From: Candidatus Nitrotoga sp. AM1P
GTDB taxonomy: Bacteria > Pseudomonadota > Gammaproteobacteria > Burkholderiales > Gallionellaceae
Direction of reading: 5' to 3'
NCBI RefSeq assembly: GCF_013168275.1
Contig: NZ_AP019547.1
Location: 434,001 to 498,000 of the forward strand
DNA length: 64,000 nt
A program made the translations under genes and the position numbers. Every line of letters begins with the position of its first letter. Within the stretch, counting starts at the first letter, position 1. Below, piece by piece: positions 1 to 8,029 of the stretch. Below the pieces are notes generated by a model. That model saw only the letters and a list, made by a program, of their open reading frames with translations, ran no database searches and had not been told where the DNA came from.

Positions 1-2202
1 CCGCTATTGCGTGCTTCTATACCAGCGGCAATGACCCTGTCAGTGGCGTCGGACCGCACGCCGACCATTCGCGCATCGTTGCAGGCAGTCGAACACACTC
101 TTTTGATTTCAATCGTCCTGGTGGTATTGGTTGTATTCCTGTTTCTGCGCGACGTCCGGGCTGCGCTCATCCCAAGCGTTGCGGTTTCAGTATCGCTGAT
201 CGGTACCTTTGGTGTGATGTATCTGGCCGGTTTTAGCCTGAACAATATTTCGCTTATGGCTTTGACCGTCGGTACTGGATTTGTAGTGGACGATGCTGTG
301 GTGATGCTGGAAAACATTTCTCGCCACATCGAGAACGGTCTTTCGCCATTTAAAGCGGCTGTTCAAGGGGCACGTGAGGTGAGCTTCACGGTATTATCAA
401 TGAGTCTGTCTTTGATCGCTGTATTCATACCGATTTTGTTAATGGGCGGTGTCGTCGGGCGACTGTTTCGAGAATTTGCTATTACGCTATCGGCAGCCAT
501 TCTAGTATCCCTGGTTGTCTCGCTGACTGTTACACCCATGATGTGTGCACGGCTATTGCGTCCACGATCAGAGTCATCACAAGGACATTTTTATCGGGTA
601 AATGAGCGCATCTTCAATGCGCTATTGAACGGTTACCGAGTATCGCTTGATTGGGCACTCGTTCACGGTCGCATCATGCTACTCGTACTTCTGGCAACAG
701 TTTGCCTTAATATTTATCTTTACACGGTCATACCCAAGGGCTTTTTCCCGCAGCAGGATACCGGCCGTCTGACGGGAGCCATTCAGGCAGATCAAAGCAT
801 TTCTTTCCAAGCTATGCGAGACAAACTTGCTACTTTTGTCAATATTGTCAGCCAAGATCCTGCGGTGGATAGCGTCGTAGGTTTTACTGGGGGAGGGCAA
901 GTCAATACTGGGCGAATGTTCGTTGGACTAAAGCCTTTGGCTGAACGTCAGATATCCGCTGATAAGGTGATCGCCCGGTTGCGCAGCAAGCTTGGCCATG
1001 AACCTGGTGCCAACCTGTTTCTGCAGTCGGTCCAGGACATTAGCGTCGGTGGTCGTGCCGGTAACGCGCAATACCAATACACACTCCAGGCAGATGGAAT
1101 TGATGAATTGCGTACCTGGGAACCCCGCATTCGCCAAGAATTACGCTCGTTGCCGCAACTTACGGATGTCAACACCGACCAACAAAACAAGGGTGTGCAG
1201 ACCTCGCTGATCATTGACCGTGATGCGACTGCACGGCTAGGATTGACACAGCGGCTGATCGATACAACATTGAACGATTTATTCGGTCAGCGCCAGGTAT
1301 CAACGATATATAACCCATTGAACCAGTATCGAGTAGTTATGGAAGCTGCTCCGCAATATTTACAGAGCCCGGAAGCACTGAAAGACGTGTTTTTCATTGC
1401 TCCCGGAGGCTTGCAAGTGCCACTGGCTGCATTTGCCCGCTGGGAAGAAAAGGCGACGCCACTGGCGATTAATCACCAAGGTCAGTTTGCCGCTTCAACA
1501 ATCTCATTTAACCTCCCGGTCGGCGTGTCGCTTTCAGATGCTACGCGGGCAATTGAGGATGCAATGACGAAGATCGGCGTGCCTACTTCTGTACATGGCA
1601 GCTTTCAGGGAACCGCTAAAGCTTTTCAGATGTCGCTCGCCACTCAGCCTTTGCTCATCCTGGCCGCGTTGGTTGCCGTATATCTGGTGCTCGGTATGCT
1701 TTATGAGAGCTACATTCATCCTATAACCATTCTTTCGACGCTACCGTCGGCGGGAGTAGGGGCGATTCTAGCGCTGCTCGCGTTCAAGATGGATTTTAGT
1801 ATTATCGCGTTGATTGGCGTCATCCTTCTAATTGGCATTGTCAAAAAGAATGCGATCTTGATGATTGACTTTGCGCTTGAAGCCGAACGGCAACGTGGCT
1901 TGAGTCCACGTGATGCGATTTATGAAGCTTGCCTATTACGTTTCCGTCCAATAATGATGACCAGCATGGCTGCCTTGTTTGGCGCACTGCCGCTCGCCTT
2001 GGGCTCGGGCATGGGTGCTGAATTGCGCCAACCACTGGGAATATCTATTGTGGGTGGGTTGATTTTAAGTCAACTGTTAACGTTGTATACGACCCCGGTG
2101 GTCTATTTATACCTTGATCGACTTCGGCTATGGTGTTCAAAAATCTGGAAGCAACGGCCTCAAGTTAGATCACTGAAAACTGCGCAGCGAACAGAATTAT
2201 GA
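1..2202 (+). CDS. RND multidrug efflux permease, MdtB/MdtC-like (5' end outside window)
   Basis: Inner-membrane proton-driven pump of the hydrophobe/amphiphile RND class; it would export drugs or other amphiphiles through a periplasmic adaptor and an outer-membrane channel. The reading frame is open to base 1, so the first roughly 300 residues lie upstream. Visible are a transmembrane block, the TM4 motif [14 protein letters not shown] whose two Asp residues relay protons, a periplasmic porter domain, and a second membrane block near the C-terminus ([22 protein letters not shown]). The pattern [17 protein letters not shown] is closest to MdtB/MdtC among RND pumps. The stop codon overlaps or lies just before the next gene, an outer-membrane factor, so the pair is an operon. 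Which of the two Mdt paralogues it is cannot be decided from the 3' part alone. Confidence 0.9.
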   Translation, partial: PLLRASIPAAMTLSVASDRTPTIRASLQAVEHTLLISIVLVVLVVFLFLRDVRAALIPSVAVSVSLIGTFGVMYLAGFSLNNISLMALTVGTGFVVDDAVVMLENISRHIENGLSPFKAAVQGAREVSFTVLSMSLSLIAVFIPILLMGGVVGRLFREFAITLSAAILVSLVVSLTVTPMMCARLLRPRSESSQGHFYRVNERIFNALLNGYRVSLDWALVHGRIMLLVLLATVCLNIYLYTVIPKGFFPQQDTGRLTGAIQADQSISFQAMRDKLATFVNIVSQDPAVDSVVGFTGGGQVNTGRMFVGLKPLAERQISADKVIARLRSKLGHEPGANLFLQSVQDISVGGRAGNAQYQYTLQADGIDELRTWEPRIRQELRSLPQLTDVNTDQQNKGVQTSLIIDRDATARLGLTQRLIDTTLNDLFGQRQVSTIYNPLNQYRVVMEAAPQYLQSPEALKDVFFIAPGGLQVPLAAFARWEEKATPLAINHQGQFAASTISFNLPVGVSLSDATRAIEDAMTKIGVPTSVHGSFQGTAKAFQMSLATQPLLILAALVAVYLVLGMLYESYIHPITILSTLPSAGVGAILALLAFKMDFSIIALIGVILLIGIVKKNAILMIDFALEAERQRGLSPRDAIYEACLLRFRPIMMTSMAALFGALPLALGSGMGAELRQPLGISIVGGLILSQLLTLYTTPVVYLYLDRLRLWCSKIWKQRPQVRSLKTAQRTEL

Positions 2203-2237
2203 CTAGTTTAAAGGGCTTGATAACGATTTCAGGAGTT

Positions 2238-3671
2238 ATGTTGATAAAAACTAACAATATTATTTGTGTGCTGGTATTTTTAAGCTTGGCCGGATGTGCC
2301 GTGGGACCCGACTACAAAAAAACTGTTGTCATACCTCCAACCACTTTTAAGGAAGAAGCAAATCATTGGAAATTGGCAGAACCTCGGGATCACACTCCGC
2401 GCGGTAAATGGTGGGAAGTATATGGTGACACCCAGCTAAATGCGCTTGTACAACAAGTATCAATTTCTAACCAGAATATACAGAGTGCCGAAGCGCAATA
2501 CCGGCAGGCGCTCGCTCTTCTGGGTGCTGCGCGTGCACGGTATTTCCCTACAGTGTCCGGCAATTTTGCTCATACTCGGGGACAAGGCACAAGTTCAACC
2601 AATTCTGGGGTAACAATTCCAGGTAATCCCACCGCGGCGATTACTAATACGAATCGGTTATTAATGAGTGCCAGCTGGGAGGTCGATTTGTGGGGACGAA
2701 TAGGACGCACCGTTGAATTAAATCAAGCTTCAGCTGAAGCCAGTGCCGCAGACCTGCAATCAGCCTTGCTAAGTGTTCAATCTACGTTGGTACAGACTTA
2801 CTTTCAATTGCGTATCAATGATGCACAACGTAAATTACTGGAGCAAACAACTATAGCCTATAAACGGTCGCTTCAAATTACTCAAAATCGCTATGAAGCG
2901 GGCATTGCAGGACGTTCTGATGTTGTTCAAGCAGATACACAATTAAAGTCTACCCAAGCTCAGGCGATAGATCTGGGTGTGCAGAGGGCACAGTTTGAGC
3001 ATGCGATCGCCGTATTGATCGGTAAAGCCCCGTCCAATTTTTTTCTAAAACCCAGTTCAATCTTGCCAAATTTGCCAGAATTTCCTGCTGGCCTTCCGTC
3101 AGAATTGCTGGAGCGGCGCCCCGATATTGCCGCAGCGGAACGTCGCGTTCAGGCCGCAAATGCCCAGATTGGCGTTACCCAAGCTGCGTTTTTTCCATCT
3201 CTCATACTTGGCGCCTCAACTGGCTATCAAAGTTCACTACTATCCAATTTGATATCCTTGCCAAGGCGGGTATGGTCTTTGGGGCCGACCATTGCGGCCA
3301 CATTGTTTGACGGGGGGTTGCGATCATCACAAAAAGAGCAGGCAATTGCTTTATTTGACAAAAGCGTTGCTGATTATCGCCAGATTGTTCTGGCTGGATT
3401 TCAGGAAGTTGAGGACAATCTTTCTACGCTACGCATACTGAGTGAAGAAGCCAAGGTACAACTTGAAGCAAGACGATCTGCGCAGGAATCCGTTACTCTC
3501 TTTAATAACCAGTACATAGCTGGAACAGTGAGCTACTTGAATGTCGTCACAGCACAGGCAACAGCGCTTGATGCGGACATACGCAGCCTCAATATCATTG
3601 GCCGAAGCTTGGTCGCCAATGCAGCCTTGCTCAAAGCACTTGGTGGAGACTGGCGGGAACGGTCAATCTAG
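2238..3671 (+). CDS. NodT-family outer-membrane factor lipoprotein of the RND pump
   Basis: TolC-like trimeric outer-membrane channel that would complete the tripartite pump with the preceding permease. The N-terminus has a short charged region, a hydrophobic stretch and the lipobox LAGC with Cys20, followed by AVGPDYKK, typical of the NodT/OprM group. Two repeated outer-membrane-efflux domains follow (GDTQLNALVQQVSISNQN and the PELLERRPDIAAAERR-type repeat near residue 295). I chose ATG 2238 because an AGGAG lies just before it and it gives a normal lipoprotein signal of about 20 residues. An in-frame ATG at 2199, overlapping the upstream stop, would add 13 residues and is the alternative. 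About 477 residues, normal for the family. Confidence 0.9.
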   Translation: MLIKTNNIICVLVFLSLAGCAVGPDYKKTVVIPPTTFKEEANHWKLAEPRDHTPRGKWWEVYGDTQLNALVQQVSISNQNIQSAEAQYRQALALLGAARARYFPTVSGNFAHTRGQGTSSTNSGVTIPGNPTAAITNTNRLLMSASWEVDLWGRIGRTVELNQASAEASAADLQSALLSVQSTLVQTYFQLRINDAQRKLLEQTTIAYKRSLQITQNRYEAGIAGRSDVVQADTQLKSTQAQAIDLGVQRAQFEHAIAVLIGKAPSNFFLKPSSILPNLPEFPAGLPSELLERRPDIAAAERRVQAANAQIGVTQAAFFPSLILGASTGYQSSLLSNLISLPRRVWSLGPTIAATLFDGGLRSSQKEQAIALFDKSVADYRQIVLAGFQEVEDNLSTLRILSEEAKVQLEARRSAQESVTLFNNQYIAGTVSYLNVVTAQATALDADIRSLNIIGRSLVANAALLKALGGDWRERSI

Positions 3672-3836
3672 TTGTCGCCTGAGTGGTTTGCTTTCATGTT
3701 GTTATTTGGAGTGCAAAATATCTTTCCTTTTTCTCAAATGTAAGTGCAGCAATATTTGTCAGGAAATTTTACAAAATGGATAATGTAATGAATAGAATAA
3801 TTTATAATTAATTGAATTTAAATATAATAAAAATTA

Positions 3837-3852
3837 TGGCATGATAAATGCA
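3837..3852 (+). promoter_or_regulatory. sigma-54 (RpoN) -24/-12 promoter for the PEP-CTERM gene
   Basis: The site reads TGGCATGATAAATGCA. GG at 3838-3839 and GC at 3850-3851 are separated by exactly ten bases, as RpoN requires, and 14 of 16 positions match TGGCACGN4TTGCW. It lies in very AT-rich DNA and would start transcription near 3863, about 35 bases before the ATG. In other PEP-CTERM bacteria the PrsK/PrsR two-component pair acts with RpoN on such genes (known for the system); no prsK or prsR lies in this window. Confidence 0.7.
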
Positions 3853-3897
3853 TAAATGGATTGCGAACAATAAAAAACATTAAAATTGGGGATAAAA

Positions 3898-4677
3898 ATG
3901 AAATCTAAACAGATCTTAGTAGCAGTTAGTTTAATGAGCGTTGTGATGGGGAGTCACTCAGCGCTAGCGGCGACGATTAATGTCACATCTGCAGGCTCAG
4001 CAAACTTTGGCAGCGGGGCTGTTGGTTATCAATATGGTTCAGTCGCTCCTAACCCTAACTCTAATACGGTTCCTGTTGGCGTTGGAATTGGCGGTGACAG
4101 CTTTACATCGTTAGATCATTCGTATGATTTTTCCAGCACCGGTCAATTCAATACGTGGTGCGTTGACATCTACCATTGGTTGATCGGTGGCAATGTTACG
4201 TATACGGTTGCCACTGGTACTGAACTTGCTGCTTCATTAAGTTCTTTACGTTCGGGGACTCCAGACGGAACGACGAGAGTGAGTGATCTAGGGAAATTGG
4301 CCAATCAAGTGTATAGCAGTGTTGATACTAAAAATGAGTCAGCGGCCTTTCAATTAGCTGTATGGGCGATCACTTACGGGACAGCTGACATATCAGGACG
4401 CTACCACATCAGCACGACAGACGCGGGCTTCAGGGTGGATAGTAATACAGCGAATTCGGCCTATGGGGTTATGGCCAACGACTGGCTGCAGAATCTGGGT
4501 GCAGGAGGCACAGGAAATTACACACTCACATATTTGGCGGCTAACAATACGCAAGATATGGTTGTTTTTACAGCTGGCCCTCCTAAACTAATCACTGTTC
4601 CCGAACCTACTACCCTCGCCCTTCTTGGCCTCGGTCTGGCTGGACTTGGATTTAGTAGACGTAAGTTCGTAAGTTAA
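3898..4677 (+). CDS. PEP-CTERM sorting-signal protein
   Basis: Predicted exported protein handled by an exosortase. The N-terminus is a clear Sec signal (hydrophobic core VSLMSVVMG, cleavage after SALA near residue 24). The last 26 residues form a PEP-CTERM tail: VPEPTT, a hydrophobic helix (LALLGLGLAGLGF) and a basic end (SRRK). The 200-residue middle is rich in Ser, Thr, Asn and Gly, has one early Cys (TWCVDIYHW) and matches no enzyme family I recognise. ATG 3898 was chosen over an in-frame TTG at 3886 because GGGGA lies six bases upstream and the signal peptide starts properly there. No exosortase (epsH/xrtA) or polysaccharide genes are nearby, so the gene stands alone, as PEP-CTERM genes often do. 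Confidence 0.85.
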   Translation: MKSKQILVAVSLMSVVMGSHSALAATINVTSAGSANFGSGAVGYQYGSVAPNPNSNTVPVGVGIGGDSFTSLDHSYDFSSTGQFNTWCVDIYHWLIGGNVTYTVATGTELAASLSSLRSGTPDGTTRVSDLGKLANQVYSSVDTKNESAAFQLAVWAITYGTADISGRYHISTTDAGFRVDSNTANSAYGVMANDWLQNLGAGGTGNYTLTYLAANNTQDMVVFTAGPPKLITVPEPTTLALLGLGLAGLGFSRRKFVS

Positions 4678-4724
4678 TCAGTATTTGGGGTTTGATTGGT
4701 TTTTTCCTTGTTATTGATATTACG

Positions 4725-4771
4725 CCCACAGCATGATGCCAAAGAGTTCGCTGGTGCATCATGACTGTGGG
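4725..4771 (+). terminator. strong hairpin after the PEP-CTERM gene
   Basis: CCCACAG plus CATGATGC (4725-4739) pair with GCATCATG plus CTGTGGG (4756-4771), interrupted only by one bulged A on the 3' side and a loop of about 16 bases. The following GTTTGTC is only a weak T-tract. The position, about 45 bases after the stop, fits a terminator. Confidence 0.5.
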
Positions 4772-5194
4772 GTTTGTCGGCAACGGAATTAAATCGGTGG
4801 TGCTCCGCCAGCCGCGTGCGGTTTTGCTGTACACTGGTTTTGTGGGGCAACGTAATTGCTCAGGCAATCGAATTCGACTCGAGCTGTACCTACAGGTCTT
4901 CTGCTACACCCGTAGTTCTATTCAAATAATCTAAGCTGGACGGTTTTCTACGGATAATTGTAGGTGTAATGGGCTACAGTTTATTGTGGAAACACTTCTG
5001 GTTAAAAACCCAACTACGACGAGCATCTAATAGCTACTGCGAACGCTTGTGAAAAGCGTCTGGGCTATTGCTTTTTCATCTACTGCTTGCTTGATAACTC
5101 ACCAAAATTCAGTTCACCAAACAACACGACATAACCCGTGCTTTCATTACATTGTCGAAAATACATTTGTAGCGTGGGTATTGGGCAGAAAAAT
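4772..5194. other. intergenic stretch without recognisable gene
   Basis: About 420 bases between the PEP-CTERM hairpin and the end of the minus-strand DUF2325 gene. Short open frames exist on both strands but none has a convincing ribosome-binding site, composition or recognisable protein. I see no repeats or promoter elements that I would defend. Confidence 0.4.
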
Positions 5195-5527
5195 TCAAGG
5201 TCGAAATGGACAGTTCGGACATTTTGATTCTTCAATTTTTTTATTAAAGCAGCACTCCAGTGACTGTGCCAGACAGCTTGTAGATCGACGGCAAGCAATA
5301 AACGGTATACCTTGGACTAGCGCCAAGTTACGAAAATGCCGCATCACATTGTGCCCCAGAAAATCTGTAAATAATATCAACAGCTCTGTATTCCTAGGCA
5401 GTCCATGCGGTTTGCGCTGATGTGCCACATGTCGTCCGGTAATATGACGAGTAATGTTTATATTCCAATCAGACAGCAGTTCAGGAATATTTCCCAATCG
5501 ATCCGCACCAATTACTATTGCGTTCAT
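5195..5527 (-). CDS. DUF2325 domain protein
   Basis: Small soluble protein of 110 residues whose whole length fits the DUF2325 family. The start MNAIVIGADRLGNIPELL is the usual Rossmann-like opening. It is followed by the conserved ITRHITGRHVAHQRK segment, the motif LILFTDFLGHNVMRHFR, and a GIPFIACRRSTSCL ending. Function is not established for this family. The tail holds several cysteines (C-C in LECCFN, then CPNC), which could bind a metal. A good AAGGTG ribosome site precedes the ATG. The promoter side carries two Fur-box-like elements, so the gene is likely repressed by iron (inference). It points away from the other iron genes and shares its control region with them. Confidence 0.75.
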   Translation of the reverse strand: MNAIVIGADRLGNIPELLSDWNINITRHITGRHVAHQRKPHGLPRNTELLILFTDFLGHNVMRHFRNLALVQGIPFIACRRSTSCLAQSLECCFNKKIEESKCPNCPFRP

Positions 5528-5569
5528 GCATTCACCTTTTGTACGATTTGTTTAATATTTTACAGGTAC

Positions 5570-5588
5570 GAATAATAACTATTATCAT
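5570..5588. promoter_or_regulatory. probable Fur box (weaker)
   Basis: Three consecutive hexamers AATAAT, AACTAT and TATCAT resemble the NATWAT repeats of a Fur site. It lies about 45 bases upstream of the DUF2325 start on the minus strand and close to a second, stronger palindrome, as in double Fur operators. Confidence 0.45.
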
Positions 5589-5602
5589 TTTACTTGTCAA
5601 TG

Positions 5603-5625
5603 CAATTGATAATAATTATCAATTG
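5603..5625. promoter_or_regulatory. Fur-box-like perfect palindrome
   Basis: Two 11-base arms, CAATTGATAAT and ATTATCAATTG, are exactly complementary around a single central A. The core GATAAT-A-ATTATC is the inverted-repeat heart of the Fur consensus. It sits about 80 bases upstream of the DUF2325 gene and could also serve rightward transcripts. Confidence 0.65.
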
Positions 5626-5916
5626 ATGCTGTTAACGCATATATCCATTACAGCTGTATTGATGGAATATTGATTGATAGATCCCTATGAACAGGTTGAA
5701 TTTTGGTGGTTACATGTCTTTATTTTTGGAAAGTTTAGATGTAAAACGAAGTGCAGCATGACAAACCCTGTGATTACTTAAATATGGGAGTCATCGCGGC
5801 TGGCATAAATCTGGCACCTAATGGAAAGGTGTGCCGCCGCCAACGATTCCTAGCGATGTTCGAAAGCATTGAATAGCTAAGTGACTTATGTGAATTAAAA
5901 TAAAAGTTTATATTTA

Positions 5917-5949
5917 CATTGAGAATAATAAACATTATCATTCTCAATG
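5917..5949. promoter_or_regulatory. Fur box inside a long inverted repeat
   Basis: Bases 5921-5939 match the 19-base Fur consensus at 16 positions (mismatches at the 3rd, 7th and 12th). The site is embedded in a larger inverted repeat with perfect ten-base arms, CATTGAGAAT (5917-5926) and ATTCTCAATG (5940-5949). It is the best Fur site in the window and most likely controls the rightward transcript with the small open frame and the DUF4198 gene. Confidence 0.7.
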
Positions 5950-5992
5950 TGACGACGGGCATTATAAATCTGTTGAATGTATAGATTTTTAG

Positions 5993-6136
5993 GTGTCGAA
6001 GGCAGATTGTAACGTGGTTTACAACCTTGATTACACAGGCATAGAGTTTCCAGTAGCGAACATCATTGTCATTTTGTTGAATGAGCAGGGATACCTCGAT
6101 GCAGTGCTTGGTTTAAGAAAAGTTAATCCTTTTTAA
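5993..6136 (+). CDS. candidate small ORF downstream of the Fur box (47 codons)
   Basis: A GTG-started frame immediately after a stop codon encodes 47 residues with a protein-like mix, including TGIEFPVANIIVILLNEQGY and the ending GLRKVNPF. It begins 44 bases after the Fur-box repeat and precedes the DUF4198 gene by about 195 bases. There is no convincing Shine-Dalgarno sequence. The family is unknown to me. It could be a small iron-regulated protein, the remnant of a longer gene, or chance; composition is the main argument for coding. Confidence 0.3.
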   Translation: MSKADCNVVYNLDYTGIEFPVANIIVILLNEQGYLDAVLGLRKVNPF

Positions 6137-6330
6137 GTAAACAGCTTACCTTGCCAGCAATCTTTAAATGACACCAGAAATTATATGGTTGTGCCCGGAG
6201 GTTCTATAGAATTGAAAAGTGAAATTATAAAACTGTCATGAACCCGGCCCAGCGGTGATCTGCCCTATCAAGTAAGCCAGAATTAATCCAACTCAATTTG
6301 CACATTAAAATTCTAAAAAGGAAAGCATTA

Positions 6331-6966
6331 ATGAAATCTATACTGATTATTCTCGTCGCTGCTATAAGCAGTGTACTTAGCCTTAATGCCGCCGCGCATA
6401 TGTTATGGTTAGAAGGTGGCGCTACTGTGAGCAAGCTTTATTTCGGAGAATATGGTGAAAATCTACGGGAAACCTCACCAGGCAAACTCGACAATATCGT
6501 TACTCCGATGGTCACCATTGTTGACGCAGCCGGAGCAGAAAAGTCCGTCACTGCAAGTCGCAGCACCAATTACTATGCAATCTCAGGTGGAGCTACGGTA
6601 CTGGTTCAAGCACTTAAGCAACCTATACGTACCTCACAGGATAAGCTCGCTCCTGCGCAAAGGGGTTTTTTGTATGCGCGGCAAGGAAAAGGGGGTAATT
6701 TGCCGTTGGATATACAGCAAAATGCAAACAAATTGCGCTTAACTTTTATGGGTAAGCCGTTAGCTAAGGCTGAGATTACTCTCATTGCACCTAATGGATG
6801 GGAAAAACCTTTACGCACAGACGAAAATGGTGAAACAAATTTTTCACTGCTGGAACCTGGCCTTTATGTCGCAGAAGCGAAGTATAAAGAAAGCCATCCT
6901 GGGGAATTTGAGGGTAAAGCCTATTTCAGCGAGAACCATACTGTCACGTTTAGTTTTTCAAAATAA
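6331..6966 (+). CDS. DUF4198 domain periplasmic protein
   Basis: Exported protein of 211 residues. The N-terminus (MKSILIILVAAISSVLSLNA, cut near AAAH) is a Sec signal, and the mature protein starts AHMLWLEGG, the usual DUF4198 opening. A beta-sandwich C-terminal half follows (KPLAKAEITLIAPNGWEK, then TDENGETNFSLLEPGLYV), resembling carboxypeptidase-regulatory-like folds seen in this family. DUF4198 proteins are often found with TonB receptors or nickel/cobalt uptake genes; here a siderophore receptor follows after 1 kb and a Fur box precedes. The ATG at 6331 is preceded by AAAAAGGAAA; an upstream non-ATG start would disrupt the signal. A role in metal handling in the periplasm is inference. 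Confidence 0.75.
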   Translation: MKSILIILVAAISSVLSLNAAAHMLWLEGGATVSKLYFGEYGENLRETSPGKLDNIVTPMVTIVDAAGAEKSVTASRSTNYYAISGGATVLVQALKQPIRTSQDKLAPAQRGFLYARQGKGGNLPLDIQQNANKLRLTFMGKPLAKAEITLIAPNGWEKPLRTDENGETNFSLLEPGLYVAEAKYKESHPGEFEGKAYFSENHTVTFSFSK

Positions 6967-6993
6967 ATCTAATCATCCATCGCATCAGCAAGT

Positions 6994-7045
6994 CTCCTGT
7001 AAAGAAATGCCCTTGTACGACATGCACAAGGGCATTACGCAGGAG
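6994..7045 (+). terminator. long hairpin after the DUF4198 gene
   Basis: An 11-bp perfect stem (7006-7016 with 7026-7036, AATGCCCTTGT) has a nine-base loop and is enclosed by a second six-bp stem, CTCCTG with CAGGAG (6994-6999 and 7040-7045). It begins 27 bases after the stop. No T-run follows, so termination efficiency is uncertain. Confidence 0.5.
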
Positions 7046-7310
7046 TCATTGTAAAATGGCAGCACGCGACTTGGTGCGAATCTCGAGTATTCTGAAGCAG
7101 CTCTACATTAAGTTCCACCTGAATGAGATGCACCTTGTCACATTTTAGCTGTGCTTGCTGGATGACTACCATACAGTTCACACGATTCAAGGGAAGCATA
7201 CTTCTATCTAAGGTAGAAATATTATTGCGGGCTATATTTTTAAATTCTGGGTATCAGGGTTTTGCCTGCCTAATAAAATACTTATTTCCATGTGCGGAAA
7301 TTCGCTGTTA

Positions 7311-7767
7311 TCAGTTTGTTCGACGAAAATGACGGTGCATACTTTTAATTTCGTCGGGGACGAAACGATGGTTATCGGAAGTTTATCTTGTAGCGCATCG
7401 AACAGCTTCTCACAAGTTGCCTTGAGTCACTGACTGACAAGCTTGAGTATCTTCCGAGGTTGCTACCCGGCGATGACGGTTTTGACCACGGTGCTGCCGA
7501 CTGACCGTGCAAATCACTGACCTCCACACCGAGGCGAATGTTGCTATCGGCCAGTAGTTTGTTCAGACGATTCTTCCGCCCGATCAGCGTTATCCTGTAT
7601 GAATATGTCAAATTACCGCTGTTCAGTACGCCGCCTTGGATATCGAGTAAGGTAACTTCAACTGCCTCCTCCAGCAATACCTTGATCTGCATCAAGGTAT
7701 TCACATTGAATAAGGCTAAATCTTGCATCTCATTAAATATGAGAATAGAATCGCGAACTATTATCAC
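7311..7767 (-). pseudogene. decayed IS110-family transposase fragment
   Basis: The minus strand first reads LTYSYRITLIGRKNRLNKL, then LADSNIRLGVEVSDLHGQSA, the segment leading out of the DEDD domain in IS110-type transposases. The frame then shifts, and the homologous continuation VVKTVIAG-stop-QPRKILKLVSQ-stop-LKATCEKLFDALQDKL follows, ending with NHRFVPDEIKSMHRHF after another shift. At least two frameshifts and two in-frame stops show it is dead. The N-terminal catalytic half is not recognisable. No clear IS ends are visible. The 265 bases on its left (7046-7310) and 262 on its right (7768-8029) hold nothing else I can name. It lies just upstream of the siderophore receptor and may have displaced that gene's original control region. 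Confidence 0.7.
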
Positions 7768-8029
7768 TTGTAATATTAGATAGATTAACAGTAGAGCAAG
7801 TTAGGTATTGCTCCACTGATTGGTATCGATAAGTGCAAAATTATGCTTGATCGAATTAAGTATTCACAGTGATGCCGTGTTTTGCATGGGGACGAAGTGC
7901 TCATCCAGTATCGACTGTTTGGATGTACTAATTTTAAGTAGGTGGCATCAAATTTTTCCCGTATCCCAGTATGTATTACGTTCCAGACATTTCTTGATTT
8001 GATATTAAATTTTATTTGGAGAAACATTA

